The position numbers and the translations under genes were made by a program. From Dyella sp. EPa41 (GTDB lineage Bacteria > Pseudomonadota > Gammaproteobacteria > Xanthomonadales > Rhodanobacteraceae): a stretch of DNA of 64,000 nt. Numbering within the stretch: the stretch's first letter is position 1; the number at the start of each line of letters is the position of its first letter. The notes beneath the pieces were generated by a model, which saw nothing but the letters and a program-made list of their open reading frames with translations, searched no databases and had not been told where the DNA came from. The stretch is from positions 1 through 64,000 of the forward strand of contig NZ_BCPR01000011.1 of NCBI RefSeq assembly GCF_016586165.1, in the 5' to 3' direction. Of this stretch, positions 53,044 to 62,084 are shown piece after piece.

Positions 53044-54675
53044 TCACCCCACCAGCCGAGGCGCAGGCCGCAACCGTGGCTGTGGTGGCACTTCTTCCAA
53101 CGGCACAACCGGCGCAGGTGCAGGTGCAGGCCTAACCGCCTCAATCCAGACCCGCTCTTCTTCATTGGTAGCCGACATCAACTTGTCAGCAAGCACCTGG
53201 CTCAATGCCTGCACACGGTTCAATGCTTGATCGAGCCGGCTCTTGTTTTCGACCTCTTCCTGTTTCAACACCTGCGCTTCCTGGTCGAAAGCATCGAGGT
53301 GCACCTGATGGTGTCGCCGTGTCCCTTTGATCTCCTGCACCCGACACTCCTGGACTTCAACGGCATTGCGCAGTGTCCGCCAAGCGGCGGGTTTGCCCTC
53401 GTCGTTCCCAGCCTTCTTCGCCAAGAACATCAACAACGGGTGGACATCTTCCCAGTCCGTCAGCCGCTGTCTTGTCGCTGCACGCATGGCTCGGGCTTGG
53501 TCCAGCTGGAAATCTGTATCGAGCTTCGCGGCCATCCGCCGTTCCCGGCCTTCGCCGTGAATTCGGAACCGATCCGCCAGCTCAGCCAAGGCGCCCAGCA
53601 CCCGCTGGATCACCTGAACCAATCGGAGCACGCGGGCCAACACCTGGTGGGCCTCCGGCGTTTCCGGGATGGGAGCGGCGGCCTGGAACCGGGCGACCAA
53701 TGATCCGGGCTCGCCATCGAGAAGCGGCATCAAGACCACCGGGGCAAGGGTGGCTGGCGGAATGATTTCGCCAGGCCCGACCGTCTCAGGCTCGGGGTTG
53801 GCCTCCCGGACTGTTTCCCTCTCCCGCGCCACATCTTCCATGGCGCGCCGGTGCTGTTCGTCGAGCACCACGGCATGGGCGGCCTCGTAGACCTTCGCCG
53901 GGAGCATGATGTCGCCGCGCAAGGCATCGCCGCGCCGGGTGAAGAAGCCCCGGCGTTCCATCGCCGTCACAGCGGCGCCAAGGGTCGGTTGCGGCGTGAT
54001 GGGCAAGTCCTGGCGGGCATAGCTGAGGTGGGTGTAGTCCGCGGGCAGGTTGTTGGCCGCCGTATAACGGTTGGCCAGTTCTGCCCACTTTTCATTGAGG
54101 CGTTCCACGAACGCCCCGGACGTGTTCTTGTTCGAGAGCAGCACCAGCTTGGCGCCCAGCCCCCAGTTGGAGGCGCCGTCCTCCCCCTGGATCTCTTCCA
54201 GCCGGCGGGTCGGGAAATAGATATGAGCATGAAAGCCCTGCCTATCAGGTGGCTTCACATTGCCAAGGGCGTCCACGTCTGCATCGCGGTGCAGACCCAA
54301 CGAAACCGCCGTATGCAGTTCTCGGCAGATGAACCGAGCCATCTCCTCGGCCAAGTCGCCGGCCTGCTGATCCGTCAAACCAATGGGCACCGGGATCCTG
54401 TAATCCCTGGCCACCTGGGCATCTTTCCGCTTCTCGGCGGCTTCCACGCGGTTCCAGAGCTCTCCCGGATCCGTCGCCCAGACCGGGGCGCCCTCGGGGG
54501 CCACCGTGAGCGCCCTGACGATTTCCTCGCCGATCTTCCGCCGGCGGTAGTCGTGCCAAACGCCAGTGCGGCGGTCGTAAAGACGCAAGCCGAGGCGGTA
54601 AGCGACCCCTGCGATGGCGGAGTGGCCCGCGCCGCGAGAGTGAGTTTCAAGGTGGGGGCGGGCATGCAAAGCCAT
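53044..54675 (-). CDS. MobQ-type (MobA/MobL) relaxase
   Basis: The relaxase nicks oriT and pilots DNA during mobilisation. From MALHARPHLE (543 residues) the N-terminal domain shows SRGAGHSAIAGVAYRLG with a likely catalytic Tyr26, RTGVWHDYRRRK, and the metal-binding HxH at H149-A-H151 followed by PTRRL. The C-terminal half is helical with long Gln/Arg coiled coils, and it ends in a Pro-rich tail. An ATG 35 codons upstream exists, but the MobA_MobL domain begins at this Met. Its 3' end meets the RloC-like gene tail to tail. Confidence 0.92.
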   Translation of the reverse strand: MALHARPHLETHSRGAGHSAIAGVAYRLGLRLYDRRTGVWHDYRRRKIGEEIVRALTVAPEGAPVWATDPGELWNRVEAAEKRKDAQVARDYRIPVPIGLTDQQAGDLAEEMARFICRELHTAVSLGLHRDADVDALGNVKPPDRQGFHAHIYFPTRRLEEIQGEDGASNWGLGAKLVLLSNKNTSGAFVERLNEKWAELANRYTAANNLPADYTHLSYARQDLPITPQPTLGAAVTAMERRGFFTRRGDALRGDIMLPAKVYEAAHAVVLDEQHRRAMEDVARERETVREANPEPETVGPGEIIPPATLAPVVLMPLLDGEPGSLVARFQAAAPIPETPEAHQVLARVLRLVQVIQRVLGALAELADRFRIHGEGRERRMAAKLDTDFQLDQARAMRAATRQRLTDWEDVHPLLMFLAKKAGNDEGKPAAWRTLRNAVEVQECRVQEIKGTRRHHQVHLDAFDQEAQVLKQEEVENKSRLDQALNRVQALSQVLADKLMSATNEEERVWIEAVRPAPAPAPVVPLEEVPPQPRLRPAPRLVG

Positions 54676-54793
54676 GTCGTCGTCCTTGTCGTAGGCCACC
54701 CTTGCGGATGGCGGTCGGTCATCCTGACCATGAAGAAGCGGAGCGCCGGCTGTGCATGCCCGCCCCACGCCAACATCCAAGCAAAGGCGGCCA

Positions 54794-54817
54794 ATATGTC
54801 AAGCATGCTTGACATAT
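54794..54817. promoter_or_regulatory. 24-bp perfect palindrome upstream of the relaxase
   Basis: ATATGTCAAGCA is followed directly by its reverse complement TGCTTGACATAT. It also presents a TTGACA -35-like hexamer on each strand. Its position about 120 nt ahead of the relaxase start suggests an operator for mobilisation or part of the relaxosome site. Confidence 0.7.
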
Positions 54818-54912
54818 CTGAGTCGGGATTTGTGATGGCGGGCGGGGTGGTCGCGCCTAGCTTGGCGGGTGCTCTGGCTCGACGCTTAGCGTTGGCCTTG
54901 GCTCTGAGCGTC

Positions 54913-54943
54913 GTGTTCGCAGAACACTAAGACGCGCTCTGCG
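54913..54943. other. Candidate oriT: inverted repeat plus nic-like sequence
   Basis: GTGTTC-GCA-GAACAC (54913-54927) is a perfect 6-bp hairpin followed at once by TAAGACGCGCTCTG. This resembles the RSF1010/R1162 nic region TAAGTGCGCCCT, which likewise follows an inverted repeat. Further inverted sequence (CGACGCT...AGCGTCG) lies just upstream. The 463-nt gap between relaxase and membrane-protein gene otherwise shows no gene. Confidence 0.5.
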
Positions 54944-55138
54944 CCTTTTATTTGGACGTCTATATGACGCGTCTTGACAGACCTTCGGCTTCGGCTAGAA
55001 CTGGCGCCAACCCGTTTGCCCAGGATTGCTCATGCAACGCACACAGCGGAAACCAACCCTGTCGAATTGGATTTTTTGGCTGGTGATCTGCTCATCAGGC
55101 TGCTATTTCCTATCGATCTTTTTTCTAGCGATTGCTCA

Positions 55139-56002
55139 TCAATGAGGTGGTGGCGGCAAACACTGATTTTGGTTAACCACCTTAACGAAGAGCGCATCCC
55201 AAAAGGCCCATGAAAAAATGGCAACAACGAGGACCATGGCGAGTAGAAAATAGGGCGATAGACCTGCGAAATATAATCTAAAAGCCCCTTCGTCTCCATG
55301 AAAACAAACTACGCGCCAAAGCAACAGGATCACCGATAGCACTGCGGATAAAAGGCAAATGAGGACGATAATTGCCGAACCACAAGGGTGGACGTAAGCG
55401 TTGGAAAGAACCCCCAAAAACAGAAAGAAGACGGCCCCTTCATACATACCAAGGTCGGAAACCTTATCTTTCAAATAAAGCTTTCCGCCGACGAGAGCTG
55501 CCGCCAGGCACGGCAACACATAGCCAAGGAAGTCAGCCACCGGGCCATAGCCAACAGTGTAGTGGCTTAGCATGATTGCTGAGAGCACAATGATAACGAA
55601 GAAACCAGAAACCAAGAACTTAACTTGATTTACTGAAAAAACCGTCAAAGGCACCTCAGACTTTGTCTCTGGATGCCTCTTCGAAAATGCAACGAAGTCC
55701 TCTTGGTCGCCCACATGCTCAACGAACACCTGCTCACCCGCATTGGCGCGAAATGAAGCAGGGTCTCGCAGCACTTTTCCTTCATCCCGAACCACAGTGT
55801 AGGGTTTGACAAGAACCCACGGCTCCGCCTCTTCCCTTATTACAAGAAAGCCATTCACCAGCTCGCCACCATTCTTACTGATGTAATCGCAGGCGATCTT
55901 GCCGGCCGGAACGGGCAAAAGCTCCGCACACTGATCGGGCATACGCGACCGAGCAATCACATCATCAAGAATTTTCTTGTCCCTCTTTGCTACCTCGTCC
56001 AT
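55139..56002 (-). CDS. Unrecognised multi-pass membrane protein of the element
   Basis: This 287-residue protein has an N-terminal cytosolic domain (about 1-125, with ACDYISKNGGELVNGFLVI and WVLVKPYTVVRDEGKVL) followed by about five to six TM helices (VKFLVSGFFVIIVLSAIML, FLGYVLPCLAAALVG, AVFFLFLGVLSNAYV and two more), then a PPPPH end. No family recognised. Lower GC and less biased codons than the core genes mark it as acquired. It lies between oriT and the integrase, 10 nt past which it starts. Abortive-infection or entry-exclusion roles are possible but unsupported by motif. Confidence 0.7.
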   Translation of the reverse strand: MDEVAKRDKKILDDVIARSRMPDQCAELLPVPAGKIACDYISKNGGELVNGFLVIREEAEPWVLVKPYTVVRDEGKVLRDPASFRANAGEQVFVEHVGDQEDFVAFSKRHPETKSEVPLTVFSVNQVKFLVSGFFVIIVLSAIMLSHYTVGYGPVADFLGYVLPCLAAALVGGKLYLKDKVSDLGMYEGAVFFLFLGVLSNAYVHPCGSAIIVLICLLSAVLSVILLLWRVVCFHGDEGAFRLYFAGLSPYFLLAMVLVVAIFSWAFWDALFVKVVNQNQCLPPPPH

Positions 56003-56012
56003 CAGCGGCCCC

Positions 56013-57488
56013 TTAATTCAAATTTTCCGCATGGTTGTCGGAAGGCAATAACAGCAGACCTTTCAACTCGCCAATATTGATCCATTCGTTCCACGGTAAC
56101 GCCGGGTGATAGGCCGCCAGTTCCTTCGGTGTCCACGCGCGCATGTAAGCCGTGGCATGGGTGTCCGGCGCAGGATCCCCAGCCTCATGCCCAACCAATG
56201 CGCGCCGGCGCTCCGCTGATAGGGATGAACCTTGGAGTGTCTGTATAACCGTCTTGCGCAATGAGTGGATGCCCAAGATGCCATGCGCACGCCGCGGTGT
56301 GATGCCCAGACCTTTCAGGTAATACCCGAAACCTTTGGTGATGGAGTTGCCCCGACCCGCCGCGCTGTCAATGCGCATATCAGGGAACAGGCGCTCAGCA
56401 CCTGCGGCCCGCAACGCCTCCACACGCTCCATCAAACCCAGACGGATCAAATCCGGATGCAAAGGGATCAGACGTTCGCCCCCTTCGCCCGTCTTGATCC
56501 CCTGGCCGTCACTGTCGGCACAGATCTTCAAGCATGGCGTGTCACCGTGGGTCACGAAATCCCGCAGGAAAATCTGGGCAATCTCACCGACACGGGCACC
56601 CGTGTAGAGCGCGATGACGGCACCCCACCGCACGTGCTCCATCTTGGTTCGCACCAGATTGGCCGGATCAAAGATGCGTTGGAGTTGTTCAACCTCGAAC
56701 GGCTCCCACTCGTGTCCCTCGGAACGGCGCGCCGCCTTTTCCTTCTTCTTGACGACGACCAGCCCTTTCACCGGATTGGTGGTGAGGTGGCCCTTGGTGA
56801 CAAGAGCCTCGAAGAGTTGCGCGACGTGGCTGACGCAGTTGGCCACGTAAACCTTGCTCTTGCCGGAGCGGAGCAGTCCATCACTCCACACGCTGGCCAT
56901 GGTGCGCGAAATGGTGGAGACCTGCCGGCGGCCGCCGATCACGTCCACGAACCCCTGCAAGGCGCGGGCGCGCTGAGCCCAAGTGTTGGGTTTAAGGGAG
57001 ACGGCTTCCACCTCGGAGTAGTCCTTGATGGCGGCGTCCAAAGTCAGCCACCTGGAACCGGGGGATGTCGCGGACCCGGATGATGGGTCACGCCTTTCCA
57101 AGATGGCGCGCAAGGCAGCCATTCCATTCTCATGGTCGCCTTGGCTGCCATCCGTGCGCACCTTGTGACCGTCAGGCGTTTCGACCTCCCATTTGCGAAC
57201 GGTCAGACCGAGACGCTGGGTCAGATCGTCCCCCTCGTCCGGCTCGTCGGCATCGCCGCCCCACGACACACCGCCCATGCCCCGTCCTCCCTGCCCGGCC
57301 ATGGCGAAGATTTGAGCACACTTGGCACTGAGGACATAAGACCAGGCCCGAGCCTGGATGGGATCCCGCGTGCGCAGGGATTGCTTGATCAGGCTGCGCC
57401 CCAGGGCTTCCCGGAGCCGTCGAGGAACCACCACCCGGAAATACCAGATACCCGACGTGTCCCGCCAAAGATGATGTGCCAAGCGCAT
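56013..57488 (-). CDS. Tyrosine recombinase (DUF6538-type integrase)
   Basis: The integrase catalyses site-specific insertion at the tRNA-Gln 3' end. From MRLAHHLWRD (491 residues) it has an N-terminal DUF6538-like arm-binding part (GIWYFRVVVPRRLREALGR) and a core-binding domain. The catalytic domain shows Arg in YTGARVGEIAQI, H-x-L-R in GIHSLRKT, His in VGHEAGD, and a Tyr in the ATAYMRAW region near the C-terminus. ATG at 57548 would add 20 residues that overlap the tRNA terminator. Its gene starts 78 nt from attR, the usual position. Confidence 0.92.
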   Translation of the reverse strand: MRLAHHLWRDTSGIWYFRVVVPRRLREALGRSLIKQSLRTRDPIQARAWSYVLSAKCAQIFAMAGQGGRGMGGVSWGGDADEPDEGDDLTQRLGLTVRKWEVETPDGHKVRTDGSQGDHENGMAALRAILERRDPSSGSATSPGSRWLTLDAAIKDYSEVEAVSLKPNTWAQRARALQGFVDVIGGRRQVSTISRTMASVWSDGLLRSGKSKVYVANCVSHVAQLFEALVTKGHLTTNPVKGLVVVKKKEKAARRSEGHEWEPFEVEQLQRIFDPANLVRTKMEHVRWGAVIALYTGARVGEIAQIFLRDFVTHGDTPCLKICADSDGQGIKTGEGGERLIPLHPDLIRLGLMERVEALRAAGAERLFPDMRIDSAAGRGNSITKGFGYYLKGLGITPRRAHGILGIHSLRKTVIQTLQGSSLSAERRRALVGHEAGDPAPDTHATAYMRAWTPKELAAYHPALPWNEWINIGELKGLLLLPSDNHAENLN

Positions 57489-57534
57489 GACTTGTACCGA
57501 CCAAGCCGCCCGAGCACCCAAAACGCAGGCATAA

Positions 57535-57564
57535 AAAAAGCCCTGCATTCGCAGGGCTTTTTCA
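57535..57564. terminator. Terminator just downstream of tRNA-Gln, inside the element
   Basis: AAAAAGCCCTGC-ATTC-GCAGGGCTTTTT is a perfect hairpin usable in both directions. It replaces the native tRNA terminator that was displaced to 41.3 kb by the insertion. Confidence 0.88.
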
Positions 57565-57565
57565 G

Positions 57566-57580
57566 TTTGGCTGGGAGACT
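57566..57580. other. attR of the integrated element
   Basis: TTTGGCTGGGAGACT covers the acceptor/T-arm junction and CCA end of tRNA-Gln and is repeated exactly at 41341-41355. Confidence 0.82.
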
Positions 57581-57641
57581 AGGATTCGAACCTAGATAAA
57601 CGGAGTCAGAGTCCGTTGTCCTACCGTTAGACGATCTCCCA
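57568..57641 (-). tRNA. tRNA-Gln (CTG anticodon)
   Basis: On the minus strand the acceptor TGGGAGA/TCTCCCA has discriminator G and encoded CCA. The anticodon arm ACGGA-CTCTGAC-TCCGT gives CTG, and the T arm is CTAGG-TTCGAAT-CCTAG. T at position 1 fits tRNA-Gln. It is intact because the element restores its 3' end. Confidence 0.95.
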
Positions 57642-57695
57642 AAACCCGGCTGGGCGGTACGCTCTGACTTGATGTACCGGCCAGTCGAAGCGCGA

Positions 57696-58088
57696 TTAGC
57701 GCTTCGAGAACTGGGTAGCGCGGCGGGCCTTGTGCAGACCGACCTTCTTGCGCTCGACCTCGCGGGCGTCGCGGGTCACGAAGCCAGCCTTGCGGAGCTG
57801 GGACTTCAGGCTTTCGTCGTATTCGATCAGGGCGCGAGCGATGCCGAGGCGAATCGCACCGGCCTGGCCGGTGATGCCGCCGCCAGCGACGGTCACGTTG
57901 ACGTCAAACTTGTCGGTGGCTTCGATCAGTTCGAGCGGCTGGCGCACGATCATGCGCGAGGTCTCGCGACCGAAGAACTGGTCGAGGGTCTTGCCGTTGA
58001 CCGTGATCGCGCCGGTGCCCTTGCGCAGGAACACGCGAGCGGCGGAGGTCTTGCGGCGGCCGGTGCCGTAATTCTGCTGGATCGCCAT
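57696..58088 (-). CDS. rpsI: Small-subunit ribosomal protein S9 (uS9)
   Basis: The 130-residue protein begins [21 protein letters not shown] and ends ATQFSKR, the S9 tail that reaches the ribosomal P-site t[22 protein letters not shown] is conserved. It follows rplM by 9 nt, the universal rplM-rpsI operon. Confidence 0.97.
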   Translation of the reverse strand: MAIQQNYGTGRRKTSAARVFLRKGTGAITVNGKTLDQFFGRETSRMIVRQPLELIEATDKFDVNVTVAGGGITGQAGAIRLGIARALIEYDESLKSQLRKAGFVTRDAREVERKKVGLHKARRATQFSKR

Positions 58089-58097
58089 GATGATTCC

Positions 58098-58526
58098 TTA
58101 GATTTCCAGCGCCTGCGGCTGCTGAGCGGTATGCGGATGTTCGGCGCCGCCGTACACCTTGAGCTTGCGGTACATCGCGCGGCCGAGCGGGTTCTTCGGC
58201 AGCATGCCCTTGACGGCGATTTCGATGACGCGCTCCGGGTGGGTCGCCAGCATGTCCTTGAGACTCGTGGTCTTCAGGTTGCCGACGTAACCGGTGAAGC
58301 GGTGGTACATCTTGTCGTCCAGCTTGGCACCCGTGACGGCCACCTTCTCGGCGTTGACCACGACGATGTAATCGCCGGTGTCGACGTGCGGGGTGAATTC
58401 CGGCTTGTGCTTGCCACGCAGACGGCGGGCGATCTCGGTCGACAGACGACCGAGCGTCTTGTCCGTGGCGTCAATCACGAACCAATCGCGCTTGACGCTT
58501 TCCGGCTTGGCGCTGAACGTTTTCAT
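58098..58526 (-). CDS. rplM: Large-subunit ribosomal protein L13 (uL13)
   Basis: The 142-residue protein begins [20 protein letters not shown] and contains [12 protein letters not shown] and [19 protein letters not shown]13 in E. coli represses its own operon at the mRNA leader. A leader hairpin is visible here too. Confidence 0.97.
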   Translation of the reverse strand: MKTFSAKPESVKRDWFVIDATDKTLGRLSTEIARRLRGKHKPEFTPHVDTGDYIVVVNAEKVAVTGAKLDDKMYHRFTGYVGNLKTTSLKDMLATHPERVIEIAVKGMLPKNPLGRAMYRKLKVYGGAEHPHTAQQPQALEI

Positions 58527-58543
58527 TTCAGAATACCTGGTCT

Positions 58544-58560
58544 GCCGCCACTAGGGCGGT
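58544..58560 (-). promoter_or_regulatory. Leader hairpin of rplM, possible L13 autoregulatory site
   Basis: CCGCC (58545-58549) pairs with GGCGG (58555-58559) around a 5-nt loop in the transcribed rplM leader, about 18 nt ahead of the start. Short hairpins near the start are used by L13 for feedback in E. coli; whether this is homologous is not shown. Confidence 0.45.
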
Positions 58561-58590
58561 ACACGTAATCGGTGGAACAAAGGCGCGAGA

Positions 58591-58619
58591 TGATAACGGA
58601 GTTTTCATCAATCGCGCAA
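58591..58619 (-). promoter_or_regulatory. Promoter of rplM-rpsI
   Basis: -35 TTGCGC (58619-58614) and -10 TTATCA (58596-58591) on the minus strand are spaced exactly 17 nt, about 65 nt upstream of rplM. Confidence 0.6.
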
Positions 58620-58657
58620 GCCCACCGACCGGTGGGATGCGAGCTGACAATGATAGC

Positions 58658-59875
58658 ATGACCCGCATGGCGCTTGAAAAGCCCCCCTATACCCGAGAAC
58701 AGAAGATCGCCGCCCTTGCCGACCAGTGCGTGCAATGCGGCCTGTGCCTGCCCACCTGCCCGACCTACGGCCTGGATGGCAACGAAGCGGAGTCTCCACG
58801 CGGGCGCATCGCGATCGCCGCGGCCCTGGCCCGGGGAGACGCCGAGCCCACCGAGTCCCTGAGGATCCATCTCGACCATTGCCTCGGCTGCCTCAACTGC
58901 GAGCGCGTCTGCCCGGCCAACGTGAAATACGGCGAGCTGCTGGTGGAAACGCGGGCGATGATCGGCCCCATGAAGCATCGCCCACGCGGGCTACTGACCT
59001 TGCTGAAGCAGCCTACGCTGCTGCGCCTGGCGGCCCGCCTCGGCGGTGCGACGGGCCTGGCGCACTGGAAACGAAGCCTCGCGGCGCGCCTCCCCGCGCA
59101 ATCGGCCTGGCGGGCGGCACTCGAGACACTGCCCGACGCGTCCGACGCGCCGAAACCTGCGCCATCGGCCGCCACCTCTCCCGAGGCGACCACGGTCGCG
59201 CTGTTTCCCGGCTGCGTAGCCAGCGTCGAAGATGCCGATGCCGAAGTGTCGGCCGTGACGCTCTTGCGCGCCGCGGGCTATCGCGTCATCCGCTTGCCGG
59301 CCTTCTGTTGTGGCGCCATCGATCTGCATGGTGGCGAGATGCCGGCTGCCGAGGCGCTGGCCGAACGCACACGCGAGACGTGGCAAGCGTCGGGCGCGGC
59401 ATACCTGGTTACGGTCACGCCCGGCTGCCTCGGTACGTTGCGGCGCGCGCTGCCGGGCGTGGCGGTGGATGATCCGATCAGCCTGCTCGCGGCGCGCATC
59501 GATCGCTTGCACTTTCGCCCGCTGGCCCGGCGCATGGCGTTGCACCTGCCTTGTACCCAGGTGAACGTCGCGCGCAACGAAGCGGCGCTGCAAAAGCTGT
59601 TGCGCGCGATTCCCGAACTCGACCTGCACGCGGTACCGCGTGCACCTTACTGCTGCGGTGCGGCCGGAACGCACATGCTGGAATTCCCCGAGCGCGCGGC
59701 GCGCCTGCGCGAAGCCACGCTGGGACAAATCGCCACCGTAGCGCCACAGCAGCTGTTGTCGTCCAATATCGGATGCCGCCTGCACCTCGCCGCAGGCATG
59801 GATGCCGAAGGCCGGCGCTGGCCGCACATGCATCCGCTGACCCTGCTGGCGCAGCAACTGGAGGATTCGCCATGA
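58658..59875 (+). CDS. Two-[4Fe-4S] (Fe-S)-binding oxidoreductase subunit, GlcF-like
   Basis: From [11 protein letters not shown] (405 residues) there are two ferredoxin-type cluster motifs, [15 protein letters not shown] and [15 protein letters not shown]. Two CCG domains follow: [13 protein letters not shown] with [11 protein letters not shown], and [11 protein letters not shown] with YCCGAAGTH. This is the GlcF/heterodisulfide reductase HdrD-like layout, but no GlcD or GlcE partner is adjacent. The stop overlaps the coq7 start (ATGA), which suggests a tie to quinone biosynthesis or quinone-linked oxidation; the substrate is unknown. Confidence 0.85.
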   Translation: MTRMALEKPPYTREQKIAALADQCVQCGLCLPTCPTYGLDGNEAESPRGRIAIAAALARGDAEPTESLRIHLDHCLGCLNCERVCPANVKYGELLVETRAMIGPMKHRPRGLLTLLKQPTLLRLAARLGGATGLAHWKRSLAARLPAQSAWRAALETLPDASDAPKPAPSAATSPEATTVALFPGCVASVEDADAEVSAVTLLRAAGYRVIRLPAFCCGAIDLHGGEMPAAEALAERTRETWQASGAAYLVTVTPGCLGTLRRALPGVAVDDPISLLAARIDRLHFRPLARRMALHLPCTQVNVARNEAALQKLLRAIPELDLHAVPRAPYCCGAAGTHMLEFPERAARLREATLGQIATVAPQQLLSSNIGCRLHLAAGMDAEGRRWPHMHPLTLLAQQLEDSP

Positions 59876-60513
59876 ACGCACGCACGCTTTCCCCGCTCGA
59901 TCGCCTGCTGGCCGGCGTCGAACGCGCACTGGAAACCGTGGCCGGCGCACCGGAGGCCGCCCGCCCCTCGCCTGCCGATACGTTCGACGAAGCCGACATG
60001 GACGACGCCGAGCGCCGCCACGCCGCCGGCCTCATGCGCATCAACCACACGGGCGAAGTCTGCGCACAGGCGCTCTACGACGGCCAGGCCGCGCTGGCGC
60101 GCACCGAAGAGAACCGCGCCCACCTGCAGCACGCCGCCGCCGAAGAAACCGACCACCTGGCCTGGTGTGCCGATCGCCTGAAAGAACTCGACAGCCGCCC
60201 CAGCCTGCTCAATCCCCTGTGGTACGCAGGCAGCTACGCCATCGGTGCGCTGGCCGCATTGGCGGGCGACCCGGTAAGCCTGGGGTTCGTGGTGGAAACC
60301 GAGCGCCAGGTCGAAGCGCATCTGGAAGAACACCTCGACAAGCTGCCCGCGCAGGACGAGCGTTCGCGCGCCGTGCTGATGCAGATGCAGGCGGACGAGA
60401 TCCGCCATGCGCACAACGCCCGCGAACTGGGCGGCGTGGACTTGCCGTTCCCCATCCCGGGCCTGATGCATCTGTCGTCGATGGTGATGAAGGCGGTGGC
60501 GTATCGGATTTAG
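59872..60513 (+). CDS. coq7: 3-demethoxyubiquinol 3-hydroxylase (Coq7)
   Basis: Coq7 is a membrane-associated di-iron hydroxylase for the penultimate step of ubiquinone synthesis, used by many bacteria instead of UbiF. From [15 protein letters not shown] (213 residues) the di-iron motifs are [41 protein letters not shown] and [10 protein letters not shown]. Coupled by ATGA to the Fe-S gene. Confidence 0.95.
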   Translation: MNARTLSPLDRLLAGVERALETVAGAPEAARPSPADTFDEADMDDAERRHAAGLMRINHTGEVCAQALYDGQAALARTEENRAHLQHAAAEETDHLAWCADRLKELDSRPSLLNPLWYAGSYAIGALAALAGDPVSLGFVVETERQVEAHLEEHLDKLPAQDERSRAVLMQMQADEIRHAHNARELGGVDLPFPIPGLMHLSSMVMKAVAYRI

Positions 60514-60587
60514 CGGGTTGCCTCAGCTGCAGGAGTGCACCTGGTGGGTGTCTGCAGCGTTACGGGGTCGCCGCTTCGTGGGCTTTT

Positions 60588-60610
60588 CGCGCACTGGGTG
60601 CGCTCCTACA
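60588..60610. repeat. REP-like half element
   Basis: TCGCGCACTGGGTGCGCTCC plus TACA continues the family seen at 9 kb and 32 kb. A degenerate opposite arm (GCAGGAGTGCACCTGG) lies at about 60528. Confidence 0.7.
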
Positions 60611-60749
60611 GAGGTAGGGAGGAATTTCGCGAGCACCCACCCCTCACCCCAGCCCTCTCCTCGCTCCTCAAAGCCTCGGCCATCCATGGCCTCTCCCCGC
60701 GTGCCCCGGAGGGGAGAGGGAGGAAGAGCGTGGCAGCCCATAGGCTTCA

Positions 60750-61186
60750 TCACGGCTCAGCGAAGATGCTTTGAGTCCTCTTCGCATCGACGCGTTGCGG
60801 TGTAGCCGCTTCGTTCGAGGTAGTAACGAACCCATCCGGTTCGCCTCAGTCGTCCGACGCTCCTATCCCCATATCGCTATGAGCCTTGGCTCTCAAGGCC
60901 ATTTTCTTTGGGTTACTTTTCTTTGACTCCGGGCATCCTGCCCTCCGCCCTACGGGCCGGCTTCGCCGTTCGCACGCGCTCCTGCGCGTGCGTGGGCCAG
61001 CAAAAGAAAAGTGACTCGAGCGTCCCACGGGACTAGCTTCGCGTCGCCGGCAGGGGATCGAAACGCCCGCCGCGTAGGCGGCAACCTGGCGGAAGCGGGG
61101 CTACCGAAGGCAATAGCCCGCTCTCACAAGAGAAAAACCATGCAGCCCACCGCGAAAGGCTGTCGCGCACAGGGTGCGCTCCTACA
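60750..61186. repeat. Dispersed intergenic repeat, copy 2
   Basis: This is homologous to 26941-27291. Its hairpin arms (GTTACTTTTCTTT and AAAAGAAAAGTGAC) are separated by an inserted block of about 70 nt (60925-60993) that has its own GCACGCGC...GCGCGTGC hairpin, and a second short insertion follows (GTCCCACGGGACTAGC region). It ends in a REP-like half site at 61163-61186. It occupies most of the 735-nt coq7-speD gap; a common CCCTCACCCCAGCCCTCTCC stretch at about 60643 fills the rest. No gene seen. Confidence 0.85.
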
Positions 61187-61214
61187 AGGGTGGTGGGGTG
61201 AGGTGGCCCGGGTA

Positions 61215-61244
61215 TAAAAAAACCCGCCTTTCGGCGGGTTTTCG
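61215..61244 (-). terminator. Terminator after speD
   Basis: AAAACCCGCC-TTTC-GGCGGGTTTT forms a perfect stem with a T-run on the minus strand, directly after the speD stop. Confidence 0.9.
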
Positions 61245-61248
61245 TGGA

Positions 61249-62034
61249 TTACATCAGGTTGCGGCCGTGGAACAACTCCTCGATCTCGCGGCGCAGCAGC
61301 GATTCGATGCGCTGGCGCTCCTTGAACGAGAGGTCGTCGGCATGCGCCTCGAACAGATACGTATCAAGGTCGAAGTCCTTGATGTGCATCTTCGTGTGGA
61401 ACATGTTCTCCTGGTAGACGTTCACGTCGAACATCTCGTACTTCTGGCGGATGTGCTTGGCCAGGTAGTCCTGCACCGAGTTGATCTTGTGGTCGATGAA
61501 GTGCTTCTTGCCCTTCACGTCGCGGGTGAAGCCGCGCACGCGGTAGTCGGCGATGACGATGTCCGACTCGAAGCTGTCGATCAGGTAGTTCAGGGCCTTC
61601 AGCGGGGAAATCACGCCGCAGGTGGCCACGTCGATGTCCGCGCGGAAGGTCGCGATGCCGTTGTGCGGGTGCGTTTCCGGATAGGTGTGGACGGTGATGT
61701 GGCTCTTGTCCAGGTGCGCGACCACCGCGTCGGAGATGGTGTCGCGGCCGAGCTTCTCCACCACCGGCTCCTCGGAAATGAGGATGGTGACGGAGGCACC
61801 TTGCGGATCGTAATCCTGGCGTGCGATGTTGAGGATGTTGGCGCCGATGATCTCGGCCACATCCGTCAGGATCTGGGTCAGGCGGTCGGCGTCGTACTGC
61901 TCATCGATGTATTCGATGTAGCGCTGGCGCTGCTCTTCGGACACCGCGTAGCAGATGTCGTAGATGTTGAAGCTCAGTGCCTTGGTCAAATTGTTGAAGC
62001 CCTGCAGACGCAGGCGCGGAAGCGGTTTCACCAC
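61249..62034 (-). CDS. speD: S-adenosylmethionine decarboxylase proenzyme (SpeD)
   Basis: SpeD self-cleaves to a pyruvoyl enzyme that makes decarboxylated SAM for spermidine. The protein aligns along its length with the E. coli-type (class 1A) enzyme: [56 protein letters not shown]. The cleavage Ser is in STRATUM-like context here replaced by the [17 protein letters not shown] stretch typical of this class. A GTG at 62034 with GGAGA 7 nt upstream gives 261 residues, matching E. coli; an ATG ten codons earlier is possible. Confidence 0.94.
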   Translation of the reverse strand: MVKPLPRLRLQGFNNLTKALSFNIYDICYAVSEEQRQRYIEYIDEQYDADRLTQILTDVAEIIGANILNIARQDYDPQGASVTILISEEPVVEKLGRDTISDAVVAHLDKSHITVHTYPETHPHNGIATFRADIDVATCGVISPLKALNYLIDSFESDIVIADYRVRGFTRDVKGKKHFIDHKINSVQDYLAKHIRQKYEMFDVNVYQENMFHTKMHIKDFDLDTYLFEAHADDLSFKERQRIESLLRREIEELFHGRNLM

Positions 62035-62084
62035 AGCGACTCTCCAGGCCGGAATTGAGGCCATCAGCAGAGGGCGGGTTAGCT

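Larger units (their letters stand above)
41341..57580. mobile_element. 16.2-kb integrative mobilizable element inserted at tRNA-Gln
   Basis: The boundaries are 15-bp direct repeats TTTGGCTGGGAGACT at 41341-41355 and 57566-57580; the right copy is the 3' end of tRNA-Gln(CTG). Within it are a tyrosine integrase adjacent to the right repeat, a MobQ-type relaxase, a candidate oriT, an IS21 insertion, regulators and probable defence cargo. Base composition is visibly lower in GC than the flanks, especially around 46.4 and 55-56 kb. No type IV secretion or coupling-protein genes are seen, so it would depend on a helper for transfer. Confidence 0.85.

Noticed and set aside
54974-55213. 79-codon plus-strand frame beginning with TTG
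   Set aside because: Overlaps the membrane-protein gene antisense and has no ribosome site or domain.
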